Positions 1-10,199 of a stretch of DNA of 64,000 bases are shown here, one piece after another. The DNA comes from Eunapius fragilis (taxonomy: Eukaryota > Porifera > Demospongiae > Spongillida > Spongillidae). The stretch is from assembly GCA_963681505.1 (NCBI GenBank), contig OY811973.1:2563653-2627652 (forward strand), in the 5' to 3' direction. A program made the position numbers and the translations under genes. The notes below the pieces were generated by a model that saw nothing but the letters and a program-made list of their open reading frames with translations, did not search any database and had not been told where the DNA came from. Each line of letters starts with the position of its first letter. Position 1 is the stretch's first letter.

Positions 1-488
1 ACGCAGTGTGTGTTCGCAGCTTCAACAAAGTTAATCATTAAATACCAGGGCATATAGAAGTGGTGACAGGCCCATTGTCCTACAAGATCCTAATGAGTGA
101 TGGTTCTCTCATCTGTTGGCATGTTGATCACATTAAGATTTGTACTCAGAAGACAAAAGTGTGTTACTTCAAAAAGTCACCTTGCCGAATTCACAAAATA
201 GATTACCTTCTCCTGATACCACTCCCTCACAGACTACTCAAGTCACATTTCAAAAGGAACCTGATGAAATGGAAAAGAAACCAGATGAAACTGTAGATGT
301 TGATCTGGGCAACCCTGAACATCAGGAACCAATAGCACAGGCACCAGTTGCTGTTCCCCCAAGTGGCCCAGATATTGTGGAACCACCATTGATTCCAACT
401 CCACAACTGAGAAGATCTACCCACACACGCCACCCTCCAGACCGTTATTAACTGAACCATATTAGTTTGGACTTTGAGAAGAGAGAAG
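1..488 (+). pseudogene. Ty3/Gypsy polyprotein, 3' end (integrase C-terminus), frameshifted
   Basis: This is the end of a retrotransposon pol gene. The first part reads as the integrase C-terminal module, with a TGPLSYK motif followed by WHVDHIK, as in Ty3/Gypsy integrases. The reading frame then changes near position 140-170. It continues as an acidic, proline-rich tail ending in RRSTHTRHPPDRY and a stop codon at 449-451, a typical Gypsy pol ending. An in-frame stop near position 39 and the frame change show that the copy is dead. The 5' part lies outside the window. A purine-rich tract (gagaagagagaag) follows the stop, as expected just before a 3' LTR. Confidence 0.8.
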
Positions 489-609
489 TGTAATGTATTG
501 TATTATGTGTGTTGTATGTATTTACTTATATTGCTGTGCATGCGTAGTAGGTAGTACGTGATTTATATTTTGGTGTGCTTTGAATTAAAGTCAGTTACAA
601 CCGGATACA
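489..609 (+). mobile_element. Putative short 3' LTR of the Gypsy element
   Basis: The sequence directly after the polypurine tract starts TGTAATG and the proposed end is GGATACA, so it has TG...CA borders and is about 121 bp long. The 5' LTR is outside the window, so the 3' border is a judgement based on the CA terminus and on the start of unrelated duplicated sequence shortly after it. Confidence 0.5.
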
Positions 610-635
610 TGTTGTGGGCGATACATGACACATAC

Positions 636-1066
636 ATGTACAAGTATAGTGTACATGCAATACATGTTGAAATTTGATAATAATTAAAAAGCAATGACAT
701 TTGAATTAATTTAAATTAATTATGCATGGTAGAAATTATAAGATTCTGTAGTTTAATTTTGACTTGCACAATTAAAAATAATCAGAAAGATTTTAAGTAC
801 AATTTAACGCTGCTTAAAATTCTATTGAATAAAAGGCAAGGTACGCATACGGGTCATTTCTCGACATGCATGACCTTAACCATGCGCACAAGTTGTAATA
901 GCACACATCTGCAGTTTGACCTTAGGGGCCGGCTTGCTAATAACACACTCATACTCATAGCACACTCTCACCTGAGCTCTCACCACTCAATATTCTCAGC
1001 AACCAGATTCCTGCAGTTCACCTTCACCTCCATGTTCCTCTGAACCACCGCCTCGAAATAGCCCTT
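636..1066 (-). pseudogene. Truncated copy of the 3' end of the OAS/MYND gene
   Basis: This stretch matches the 3' end and downstream flank of the large minus-strand gene (about 27600-28030), with scattered substitutions and small indels. On the minus strand it still encodes the last ~25 residues of that protein (GYFEAVVQRNMEVKVNC, then NLVAENIEW, stop at 980-982). Homology stops abruptly at the coding-side border, where unrelated sequence begins. It is a gene fragment without any catalytic domain. Whether it arose by DNA duplication or another route cannot be told. No poly-A tail or target duplication was seen. Confidence 0.85.
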
Positions 1067-1084
1067 ATCTGAGAACACAGTATG

Positions 1085-1300
1085 CAAGGTGCTACGAACA
1101 AGTGTTGATGTACATCTACATAATGACACAGTTTTTGTCACAAGACGAATACAGGAGAAAGTTGGCGAGCAGCAGTGCCCTCTACACATCTGCTTCTTTG
1201 AAACTAAGAAGGCTTATGATACTGTGAACATTTGGCCATTGCTTCTAAAGTGCGGCTTACCACTAATGTGACACTCATACACAAACTACATGAAGGCATA
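1085..1300 (+). pseudogene. LINE-type reverse transcriptase fragment
   Basis: The translation contains RRIQEKVGEQQCPLHICF followed by KKAYDTVN. This matches the palm region of non-LTR reverse transcriptases (RQLQEK...PLY..F.D..KAFDTVNR). The catalytic YADD region is absent, the frame ends at 1269-1271, and the following sequence reads as a decayed continuation. The fragment directly abuts the truncated OAS-gene copy, which is in the opposite orientation. Confidence 0.65.
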
Positions 1301-2064
1301 TGAAACCTGTTAGCCCCAATGGCCTTCCCACAGCTGGGGGGTAGCTGCAGTACCACAAGTTAAAATAATCAAGTTATTACCTTTCATAGCTGAAAATATC
1401 ATATGCATATAATGTCATCAAGAATCTATGCTTCAAATGTCCAGTCGAGCACCCGACTTCATGACAAAACGATCATCCCGTCTTGCTGTATTGCAATTCA
1501 TTGTACAATGTATCTTCACTCCTGCAAAGAATTTGTGCCTGTGCAACCACATTCTCACAACACATTCTCACAATGACACTCACAATCAGAGGTTCCATGT
1601 GTACGAGCTAATGTGCCTATGCCCTATTCATTGTACTGCATGCTCATGATGTCCAAAAACATTCTTGTGTTACTTATGTTTTGTTACCCAATTGCAATTG
1701 ACATTGCTTGGGTATTATGGTTATGGGATTTTGGTTTGTATTGCACTACATAGTGATATGAGCAATCACCACTATGCCAGTTCAATCATACCCTACCCTT
1801 CCATTCATGGTAAAAGTATGGTATATCAAGTGAATAAATGCATGGAGTATTTTGCTAAGTTTTAGTATGAGGCGGGGGCAAAAAAACTAAACTATATGGA
1901 CCCCATTGTATTGAAGAGGATTACAAATCTGCTTATAAATGCAATAGAATATTTGTTCAATTCAGTGCAGTAAATTGGTTATCTAATATGCATATCACTG
2001 GACTGCCTGGGTTGGGCTGTTTGCTACTCAGGTGGGAATTTGGCAAGGATTGCATATGGGTTCT
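1301..2064. other. No gene recognised
   Basis: AT-rich sequence with no coding signal that I trust. A stretch near 1760-1830 resembles one near 2235-2310 (both pass through a 'taccct..ccattyaggg/atggtaaa' core), which suggests a diverged dispersed repeat. Confidence 0.5.
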
Positions 2065-2160
2065 CATTAGCAGGTAGCACTCATGGTGAGGTGCATGTGA
2101 CGTTGACCTTTGCATTAGCAGGTAGCACTCATGGTGAGGTGTATGTTACGTCAACCTTTG
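2065..2160 (+). repeat. Two-copy 48-bp tandem repeat
   Basis: The unit starts cattagcaggtagcactcat and is repeated directly with about five substitutions in the second copy. Confidence 0.9.
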
Positions 2161-2700
2161 ACCTTGCATTTTCGTAAATGGTGTTGAAATTTGTACCTCG
2201 GTATGATTTGAACTATTAACCTTGCACTGTGATTACATTGGTGTAACCACTACGCCAATCTGACCATCCCCTACCCCCTCCCATTTAGGGAAAGAGCCAT
2301 GCTTTATGGGATATCACGTGCCATAAAAAGAGGTGCAAATTTGGAAGTAATCAAAAAGACACAAAAAATTTCAGATAGGAGGGACAGTATAAGTATGATG
2401 ATATAATAGAAACTAAACAACTAATAATGTTGCTGGCGATGTGCAAGTTTAGGGCACAAATGATTTGTGATGAGGTAACTGATGAGATAACTGATGTGGT
2501 GTACTTACCAGGCCATTCTTACACAGTGGCTTCACAAGGATAGTGACTTTTCTTTACTTGTAGTGCTTTCCTTCTAATTAGAAGAGAGGCTATTACCATT
2601 CACACGTGGTCCAATGTGCGCATGCACACATATTGTGATGTGATGTGTGTGATGCACTATATCACACCCACATCACAGTACATTAAACATCACTTAGCAG
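2161..2700. other. No gene recognised
   Basis: AT-rich intergenic sequence. A short alternating tract of gtgatgtg/cacatcac near 2630-2690 can fold on itself. Nothing else was identified. Confidence 0.4.
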
Positions 2701-2704
2701 TACC

Positions 2705-3050
2705 GCACTATTTGGGGGTGGGGCGGCGCGCCCCCCTTTGAACCGAGCAGGTATTATCTATGTTTGGGGGATGCCGGGGTTAGCGTGACACGCCCCCACT
2801 GCAGGGCGTTCAGCCCCGCCCCACAGCAGGGTGTGTATGGGCGGACCTGCGAGTACCCTGCTCCGGGTTCTCGAGGTCCGATACCCCCCTGGCAATTGGT
2901 CACGCCCCCGCGCTAAAGGGGGGCGGAATTATTGATGGCGGAATGGGGAGGGCGGTGGCAGTCGCGATTTCTTTCCGGCGTTGGTAGCGAGCCGTGTGCT
3001 TGGTACGCAATACCGTTGTGCGCATGCGCAGGTAACGTGCTTCTGCTAAC
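2705..3050 (+). promoter_or_regulatory. GC-rich island with NRF1-type palindrome
   Basis: The block is strikingly GC- and CpG-rich compared with its AT-rich surroundings. It contains TGCGCATGCGCAGG (about 3018-3031), a full match to the metazoan NRF1 consensus. The same bases create CAG|GTAACG, a plausible splice donor, downstream of an ATG at 2932-2937 in an open frame. A CpG-type promoter with a short first exon is therefore possible, but no downstream coding exon was found. The block could instead be the body of a GC-rich repeat. Confidence 0.4.
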
Positions 3051-3299
3051 TACGGTTAACTACTTTAACCTTCATATACCCACACATTACACATACACCA
3101 CACGTATCACACAACCACACTCGTTTTCGCCATGACTCTCTCCCAGTACTGCCTAAATATATACAGCACAGCTTATTTTTAACTCATAGACACCGTGTAT
3201 AAAATAGAATAGTTAAAAAACAAAAATAAAAGGTGAAATAGAACCATGAGCCCTTGTCACAAAGTCATGCAAAGATGATCACACACCATCACGATAAAT

Positions 3300-3394
3300 G
3301 TAACCACACCCACCTCCTAGAGTTAACCACACCCACCTCACTAGTGGTAACCTCACCCACCTCACTAGAGTTAACCACACCCACCTCACTAGGG
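3300..3394 (+). repeat. Minisatellite, ~22-24-bp unit, four copies
   Basis: Four direct copies of a unit like taaccacacccacctcacta separated by gagt/gtgg, with small length differences. Confidence 0.85.
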
Positions 3395-3539
3395 TCCCAA
3401 GCAAGGCCAAATACCCTTCTACCTGTGCCAATGAACCGGCCCATCTTATCCTGAATGGCTGCTGGTGTTCTGTAGGTGAGTGTGTCAGTACATGCACTCT
3501 GGAGAGTATGGAGAAAGGAGAGGGAATGGAGTGGGAGAG

Positions 3540-4600
3540 AAGGGATGATGAAGTAAGATAAACAGCTCTAGATTAAATCATTAACACAACATCTCTTGGC
3601 TATCTCACCCCTCTGATGAGGTGAGAATTATATTGTATGTAGTATGTGCACGTATGCTGTTAGTATGCACTGCCAATTCAAATGAAAAATGTGCAAAGTT
3701 ACATTCATCATGTGCACCTTACTAGATCAACTCCATAATCTTTGATCTGTGAAGGTCTTGCACTCTTTGATGATGACATATGTAAAAAAGTTTTTATCTC
3801 CAGCATTGCTTCTTTAAGGATGGTCGAATTCTGAAAATATAAACAACACTCGGTTTATTGTTGTTGAAAAATTATAGGTTAGATTCAAGATGAGGATGGT
3901 CAGCTAATACTTTAGTGGTTGAATATAGGTTTGGCAGCACAAAATCCTGTTACCAGTTTGAACTCAAAATAGCAGGCCACTTTATTGTGAAGAACAAAAG
4001 TTCGACTAACAGTAGGGGATAAAAGGGATGTTTCAGTACCTCTCTTCCCCCCCCCCCCCCCCCCCCCCCCCCATGTGCAACTGGAACCCTCTGCAGAGCT
4101 GAGGTTCTCCTGCAATCAGTGCCTGTTGATACAGGAATATTGTGGTCAGTAGAAAAGAAATGTTTTAAACGGGTGAGTGAAACGTGGATGCTGGCTTATA
4201 GTTTAACATGTCCCACGACATAAATCAGGATAGCATCTATATTAGGATGGTAACAGGAGTTCGACCAGGACCAGCAATATAATTATTACAACCTTGTTAA
4301 ATTAGATTAAATTACTATCTTATGTTATAATTTCATTGTCATTGAGTATGGTCACCATGATGTTGTTTGTTCAGCCATTGCACCAGTGTCTTTTAAAATG
4401 ACCAAACATTGCATAGATTATTGATAAGCTGTATAACCATGCAAACAGTTTCAGGATGACCGGGCGTGGATCTCACCTTTTCTTTGGTTTCTTTCAATCA
4501 GCAGGTAATCAACACAACACGTGACTTATCCTTGACTGCAAAACCAGTACGTGTTTTAATGTAAAAAAAAAAACAACGGTAACAGTACTAAAATATTACA
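3540..4600. other. Intergenic sequence with a poly(C) tract
   Basis: No gene was recognised. A run of 26 C occupies 4047-4072. The rest is AT-rich with scattered short reading frames of no recognisable family. Confidence 0.5.
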
Positions 4601-4604
4601 AGAG

Positions 4605-4876
4605 AATAAAAACATTCTCTACGAGAAAGTTGGTGGGATATAGGATTTGATTATGACATTGGTGGTGTAAAAAGCAAGGAAACAAGGTCTTATCAGAAGG
4701 GAAAATGTCATAGTCCTATATTTAGCACATTTCTAGGGCATGTGTTGTTTGTGTGCTAAATATAGGACTATGACATTTTCCCTTCTGATAAGACCTTGTT
4801 TCCTTGCTTTTTACACCACCAATGTCATAATCAAATCCTATATCCCACCAACTTTCTCGTAGAGAATGTTTTTATT
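4605..4876. mobile_element. Foldback element with 124-bp perfect arms
   Basis: The arms at 4605-4728 and 4753-4876 read as exact reverse complements around a 24-bp loop. No coding capacity is present. One arm plus the loop recurs, inverted in context, at about 43175-43320 next to the large satellite, so this is a dispersed family. The outer A/T-rich borders make the termini and target duplication uncertain. Confidence 0.85.
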
Positions 4877-4916
4877 TACTTGTTTTCTTTATTTTTTTTC
4901 ATACCCATTTAATTAT

Positions 4917-5067
4917 ACAAGACATTAGTCTCGTACCCAGACCGTCTATGACGTAAGCGATTATCGCTGTAAACAGTATAATCACTACGTCCATACGTAT
5001 GGACGTAGTGTTTACAGCGATAATCGCTTACGTCATAGACGGTCTGGGTACGAGACTAACAAGACAT
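4917..5067. mobile_element. Palindromic MITE with 9-bp target duplication
   Basis: A 133-bp, almost fully palindromic element (4926-5058) has ends TAGTCTCGTACCCAGACC and its complement. It is flanked by the direct repeat ACAAGACAT on both sides. A 9-bp duplication is characteristic of Mutator-like and some foldback elements. A second member with the same ends and a different stem sits at 20441-20554. The element is inserted between the foldback arm and the repeat that follows. The related locus at 43.15 kb lacks it. Confidence 0.85.
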
Positions 5068-5104
5068 AGGAGGCTGATAGTCGATTGTTTATCAAAGTAT
5101 TATA

Positions 5105-5475
5105 TTATATAAAAGCGAGTCCTCCAGCCGATTCTGAAGCTATTGGTGAAATTTTCATCGCTTAGAAATGTTCCTGTCCTGAGTTATGCGTGGGCAAGAA
5201 GGAGGAGAAGGAGAAGAAGACGACCCGCCCCTTGTTCCGAGACTGGGTACGAGGACGGGCAGTACACTCTTGTTCTCAACAACCACGCGGTTCAGCGACA
5301 TGAAACAAAAACGAAACTACTCATTTTTGACTTCTAGATCGATTGCTAAAACAAGCTACACGATCCGATCGTCGGGAGTGTTGTTACAGACGGGTCGCGT
5401 TTTTTTAATGACATTCATAGTCGGGGTCAAATCCTATATGGAAGTTTCTAACGAAACTTCCGATAATATCAATTG
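5105..5475 (+). repeat. Dispersed repeat, copy 1
   Basis: About 370 bp that recur in reverse orientation at 42768-43142 with high identity, and in a more diverged form at 42262-42580. It has a purine-rich stretch that reads as an arginine run and a CTGGGTACGAG core resembling the end of the 9-bp-TSD MITEs. The open frames (e.g. VKFSSLRNVPVLSYA) resemble no protein family I know and probably only reflect repeat conservation. Confidence 0.75.
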
Positions 5476-5479
5476 TTTA

Positions 5480-6280
5480 TTTGTAATAACGTACCGAGAA
5501 CAAAATGCAAATGTGCCAGATGGAAGATATTTACATTCAAACTGCCGATGGAAATAAAAGCTGTGGATGGTTACATCACCGTACCTCTAGATTTCTTTTG
5601 GTTGCATGAAAAGAAGTAAACATATATCGGAAAATAAACTTGTATAAACTTGCTGGCTCGCTGTATCGTTTTGCTATACTGCTGTTCGCGGGTCTTCCCT
5701 TGGATATTTCTTTACACAAAGCGGGTTCCATGCAGCCTTTGCTGCTTGGCTAGCCTTTCTCCGCATGATAGGAGTGATTTGGTTCTGAAAAGACCGTTTT
5801 AGCTTTCAACAACAAACACCTTATGTTAATGCCACTCATTGAAAATGGCTCCGTTGCCTTAGCGATAGCGTTCCTACGATGGGGAACGGCCATTCTTCTT
5901 ATACACACGATTCGGAACAATTTAGAAAGAGAAAGCTAATATTGGTGATTTTTTTACTATATATCAAAGACTGTATTGAAACCAAAAAATATATTGGCAA
6001 ACACTTATGTAACAACAGATTTTAATTCCTGTGCATATGAATCAAAATAAATTCAAGTGAACCAAATTCACATAAAGAAAATTTTTTAGGATCAAGATTT
6101 CCGCAATACATACATGTACGGAGAATTAAAATAATGACATGAATAACTTACTTTCAGAACAGGGGCGGCGGTAGAGGGGGGAGGGGGGGGGGGGGGGGGG
6201 GGGGGGGGGCAAGGGGGGCTTTAGACACTAACGCCACTGATGTTGCTGTTGAATTCTCCACTACTAACGACGACCGCACC
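5480..6280. other. No gene recognised; poly(G) tract
   Basis: AT-rich intergenic sequence. A GC-rich segment with a run of 27 G (6183-6209) precedes the next foldback element. Confidence 0.5.
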
Positions 6281-6283
6281 AGA

Positions 6284-6651
6284 TACCACAGGAAAAAATT
6301 TTAAACTCCTAGCCTTGGGCTTTTAGGGTGGTTTTTAACAAAAAGCCATCCTGGAATTGAGTGTCTAGCATGGGAATATCGCAAAAACCATCCTGGGATT
6401 TGGCCTCCAGGGTGGGAATGGCCTAAAAACCAGGCTGGGTTTGTCGAACAAAAACCATGTTGAAGCAATGAATAAATATGAGCTCAACATGTTTTTTGTT
6501 CGACAAACCAAGCATGGTTTTTAAGCTATACCCACCCTGGACGCCAAATCTCAGGATGGTTTTTACGATATTCGCTCAATTCCAGGATGCTTTTTGTTAA
6601 AAACCACCGTAAAAACCCAAGGCTGGGATTATAAAACTTTTTCCTGTGTAC
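6284..6651. mobile_element. Foldback/TIR element, possible 3-bp TSD
   Basis: Two imperfect inverted arms of about 160 bp (6287-6450 and 6480-6648) surround a short centre. The termini are CACAGGAAAAA and TTTTTCCTGTG, flanked by TAC on both sides. The arms carry repeated AAAACCATCCTGG-like motifs. No coding sequence is present. A 3-bp duplication would fit Harbinger- or CACTA-like mobilisation, but three bases are weak evidence. Confidence 0.7.
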
Positions 6652-6758
6652 TTCGGTAGTACTGTAGTTTTACTGATGCTTTGTAACGAAATTCATGTGA
6701 TCATGAAATAATTATCCGTTGTTCAGTTTAGCCCCCCCAAATATGACAAGCTTCCGCC

Positions 6759-6836
6759 GAAAATGGCTTACCTCTGAGTAGCTGACACAAAATGGCTTAC
6801 CTCTGAGTATAGCTGACACAAAATGGCTTACCTTTT
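6759..6836 (+). repeat. Short tandem repeat, ~33-bp unit
   Basis: About 2.5 direct copies of a unit containing aaaatggcttacctctgagta followed by gctgacac. Confidence 0.85.
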
Positions 6837-6954
6837 GTAAAGCATTCGTATTTTAAAGAACTGCAACGTTGTTTACAGTTGGATCTTGAAATAACTTGAA
6901 TTTTGGGACACGAACAGCGCACAATGACATCACGCATGCATGCACGCACGCAAT

Positions 6955-7047
<93 letters not shown>
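6955..7047 (+). repeat. (CA)n microsatellite
   Basis: Near-pure CA repeat broken by periodic 'ccacac' interruptions. Confidence 0.95.
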
Positions 7048-7049
<2 letters not shown>

Positions 7050-7570
7050 CGACTTACAAGGTGCGGTTGCAAAATTTGATATGGAGCCGCGGCCACATGG
7101 TTGGAGTGCATCAATAGGAATAAAATTGCTTGCCGGCAAAACTATATTGTCAAAGTGCTAGCTTACACTACAATATATACTTTTTGCAATATATGAGCCT
7201 TCTTCCTTGCGAGACCAGGTAAACAAAAAAATTATTTATGAATACTAAAATGCTGATTGAGAACTATCAGCAATTTCTGTTTGAGGGCTAATAGCATTTC
7301 TGTTCAACAGCTTCCATTTAGGGGTGAAAAAAATGTGATGACGCTTTGTTTTTTTTGTGTGATCAGATGTTTATTTTGATACATGCATAATAATTGTGAC
7401 TAGTACATAGCACAAAAGAAAAAACAATGTAAGCATATAGTTGCCAGTGCACATCTTTAAACTGCATGATAATTCTAAGATACCAAATATGTCAATCATT
7501 TAAACAAAAACATCATATGAAAGTTGTGATTTATTCATACAATACTGATTCACTACACAACTTTCTATGG
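7050..7570. other. No gene recognised
   Basis: AT-rich sequence, probably the outer part of the hAT element that follows. No terminal inverted repeat could be assigned. Confidence 0.4.
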
Positions 7571-7571
7571 C

Positions 7572-8250
7572 GCATTTGTGTAAATTTGGTCAACATATAG
7601 TGGAAAATCAAATCCATGAATACCTAACACTCCTAAATTTCCTAGCCTTGCATTAGTCATGGTGGAACGAAGCCATGAATGTATCAGTCGTAGGCAGGAT
7701 AATGACCTCACAGCTTCTGCACTGCCAATAGGATGTACCACCAAGATACAAAGTGGCTCCCATACATTGGGAATGAAGATTGGATCAGCATCCTGGCAAA
7801 GTAGTTCCGTAATACTTCTTTTTCCAAAAATACCATTACAATGAACTTTCCATCTGGCGAGCTCACTCTATAAGTTGCCTTCTTCAGGTAACAGATGTTT
7901 CCACTTTGAACTCAAAATGTTACATGTTGCTTGCACATCTTGTTCTCTGATAACCTCAGATATGAGTGCACAAAGTTCAAAATGTGCCCTTTTGTCTTCA
8001 GCAAATCTACTTTCCATTTCACTTATAATAGAATCCAAAAAGGGAATAGTGATCGTAACACGCCAATAATCACATGCAGAAGCAACTTCTGGATTTGGTC
8101 TCGTCTGCCGTCCTCTTATTACTCTTATTTCTGTGCTCAAAAGCAGTGCTTTGCCATATATTCTATTGTGCTCAATGTGTACATTTTCTCTGAGTGTTTT
8201 GTAATGCTTACTCCGAATCTCAGTTCCAATTGTTTCCATTCGTATAAATG
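7572..8250 (-). pseudogene. hAT transposase, C-terminal half
   Basis: On the minus strand the segment nearer 8250 reads LLSTEIRVIRGRQTRPNP then DYWRVTITIPFLDSIISEME. This matches the catalytic-core C-terminal part of hAT transposases of the P52rIPK-like group. The frame ends at 7868-7870. In another frame, about 7575-7835 continues with HPIGSAEAVRSLSCLR and SWLRSTMTNARLG, a clear hAT dimerisation domain (SAEAERSFS..R.K..LRSTM). A frameshift therefore separates the two pieces. The N-terminal part of the same element appears to lie at 9250-9955, beyond a Gypsy fragment that interrupts it. Confidence 0.8.
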
Positions 8251-9055
8251 CTTTGCATATAACACTAGCGTTCAGGCCTCTACAGGACATACACCTTTCT
8301 ACCTTATGTTTGGGAGACAAGCCAAATTGCCGGTGGACCTCATATATGGCCTGGAGAATACACCAGAAGTCGAGCTCCCAGAGTACATAGCGAATTTGAA
8401 AAGAACATTTCAAAAGGCATATGAAATTGCTCGGGAGCATATTGGAGAAAAACAACAGTTCCAGAAGGAGCTGTATAACCAGAAAGTCCATGGATTACCA
8501 TTTTGCGTAGGAGACCTTGTCTGGTTAAATGTTCCAGCAGTCACAAAAGGAAGATCAAAGGAATTGCATCTGCCATGGGATGGCCCATATAGGGTCATTA
8601 AGAGGCTTTCAGATGTTAACTATCGCATTCAGGCTACCATGGGTCGTCGGAGACGTCTGGTCGTACACTTCAACCGACTGAAGAAATGTTCATCCGTTGT
8701 GGAGGCACATGACAGTAGAACTGAAAATGAAGATTTATCGACTGATAAGAGACCACAGGAAGCAACTAAATTGCCTGTTCCAGCAGACAGGGGACTTACG
8801 TTTGTGGATGATGATGAAGGGGATGAAATGGTGGCACCTCAAGGGGAGAGACTTCCTGATGCCCAACCCCCCAGACAGGAGGCAGTAGACCTTCCTCAGG
8901 CCGACAACATACGACCTCAAGAAATACAAGAGGAGTTATTACTTCCTGATGCCCAACCCCCCAGACAGGAGGCAGTAGTCCCTCCTCAGGCAGCCTTCAA
9001 CAATACTAAACAACGCTATCCTTCGAGAAATAGACGCCCCCCAGATTATTTCTAA
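8245..9055 (+). pseudogene. Ty3/Gypsy integrase C-terminal part, 5'-truncated
   Basis: The open frame from about 8245 encodes AYNTSVQASTGHTPFYLMFG, LPVDLIYG, GDLVWLN, WDGPYRVIKRLSDVNYRI and VVHFNRLK, the usual end of a Ty3/Gypsy integrase. It is followed by an acidic and proline-rich tail ending in RYPSRNRRPPDYF and a stop. The tail holds two copies of LPDAQPPRQEAV. The coding part is intact to its end, but the core integrase, RNase H, RT and gag parts are missing. The upstream frame up to ~8240 is antisense hAT sequence, so the ATG of the long frame is not a real start. Confidence 0.85.
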
Positions 9056-9085
9056 TACTGGGACGTATTCTTTCACAAAGGGGGC

Positions 9086-9244
9086 TGTGCAGAGCTGGAC
9101 ATAATCAGCACCTACTGTGCTAATCAGTCATGTGCTGCCAGGCAATTAGTCAGAACGATCTAGAACATTCTATGCTGTACGTATATATAGAGAGTGTAAT
9201 CTTGTTGGAGCGTCTCTTGGTATGAATTCATGAACTACATTACA
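9086..9244 (+). mobile_element. Putative 3' LTR of the Gypsy fragment
   Basis: After the pol stop comes a purine-rich tract (acaaagggggc), then TGTGCAGAG..., ending CTACATTACA, with TG...CA borders and 159 bp. A TATA-like gtatatatagag lies about 60 bp before the end. No 5' LTR is present for comparison. Confidence 0.6.
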
Positions 9245-9249
9245 TTCAT

Positions 9250-9955
9250 ATGCGCGATCAACTGCACGTAAGTGAAAATCTTTTTTGGAACGTTTTTCAA
9301 GTATAATTCTTTGGACTTATTATAATTTGTAAATGGTGAACATACAAAAGCACCAACCTCCCTGAAATTCTTGAGATGTACCATATCGAAGCCAATTATA
9401 ATCTTGCAGCCAACGTCTCTGAAATTGAATCCTTTTCCTTTTCCTTCTTTCAGCAACACTAAACCATATAGTATTTAAGACAGCATCTGCAAGTCCCTTT
9501 TGCTCAGATATCAGTAACTCATACTTCTCGTTGTCATTTAGTTTTCTTGACTGTCTGATAGCACCTTGTAGAGCATCCTGAGTAGGAACTTGTAGAGCAT
9601 CCTGAGAAGGACCTTGTAGAGCATCCTGAGAAGGAACTTGTAGAGCATCCTGAGAAGGACCTTGTAGAGCATCCTGAGAAGGGTCTTCTTCCATTGGCAA
9701 GCACTCCAGAGTTTTAGGAAGTTCAGAGGGGGTTGTACACTCGTCACTTGCATGCTGATTTATATATAGACCTTCGTGTAATAAATCTGTATCATCGACT
9801 ACCAGGGACTCCGAAGCAACGCCGCCAGTTTCCAGCGGTACTAGACCAGACACTGATGGTTCAGAGTGATCATGATCCTCTGGAGAATCATGTATAACAT
9901 TTTCACTTTCCAAGTCAACCTTGAAAAAGTCCAAAATGGACTTGCTCTTCGACAT
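9250..9955 (-). pseudogene. hAT transposase, N-terminal half, with internal repeats
   Basis: From ATG at 9955 the frame starts MSKSKSILDFFK, a common start of hAT/ZMYM-like transposases. It continues through a low-complexity acidic region and five copies of an 8-residue unit, PSQDALQ plus G or V. It then reads FQRRWLQDYNWLRY, resembling the region before the TTF/BED zinc finger. The matching continuation (REVGAFVCSPFTNYNKS) is in another frame, so a frameshift is present. With 7572-8250 this makes one hAT copy split by the Gypsy fragment. Confidence 0.6.
9564..9682. repeat. 24-bp tandem repeat, five copies
   Basis: Units alternate between accttgtagagcatcctgag+aagg and aacttgtagagc-. They encode the 8-residue repeats in the hAT N-terminal fragment. 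Confidence 0.95.
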
Positions 9956-9972
9956 CAGTATTACCCTTGTTG

Positions 9973-10100
9973 GATACGATGAGAAACAGCAGGCCAAATC
10001 AACTCCAAAACGCTGATACGATGCAAGCCAAATCAACTCCAAAAAACGCTGATACGATGAGAAACGGCAGGCCAAATCAACTCGAAAAAACGCACACGTT
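9973..10100. repeat. Three-copy ~45-bp tandem repeat
   Basis: The unit runs gatacgatgagaaacagcag followed by gccaaatcaactccaaaa(aa)cgct. Copies differ by small indels. It lies just upstream of the hAT start and may be subterminal sequence of that element. Confidence 0.85.
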
Positions 10101-10146
10101 TATTTGATACGATAAGGCATAGGGGGTCGCCGTGGATATTGATCCG

Positions 10147-10180
10147 CATCATAGATACTCTCAAAGTATCTATGATGCGC
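10147..10180. other. 14-bp perfect hairpin
   Basis: gcatcatagatact pairs exactly with agtatctatgatgc around a 5-base loop. Function unknown. Confidence 0.8.
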
Positions 10181-10199
10181 ATCGACGTCCATGCAGGGA

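Noticed and set aside
2820-2900. tRNA or tRNA-derived SINE suggested by a GGGTTCTCGAGGTCC B-box-like word
   Set aside because: The word deviates from the B-box consensus, no A box at proper spacing and no cloverleaf could be drawn.
6797-7161. Reading frames of Cys-Val or Thr-His repeats
   Set aside because: Translations of the CA microsatellite. The same applies to the frames at 16586-16961, 19475-19862, 54643-55034 and 58701-58916.
7931-8244. N-terminal extension of the Gypsy frame from the ATG at 7931
   Set aside because: This part is antisense to hAT transposase sequence, so the fusion is accidental.
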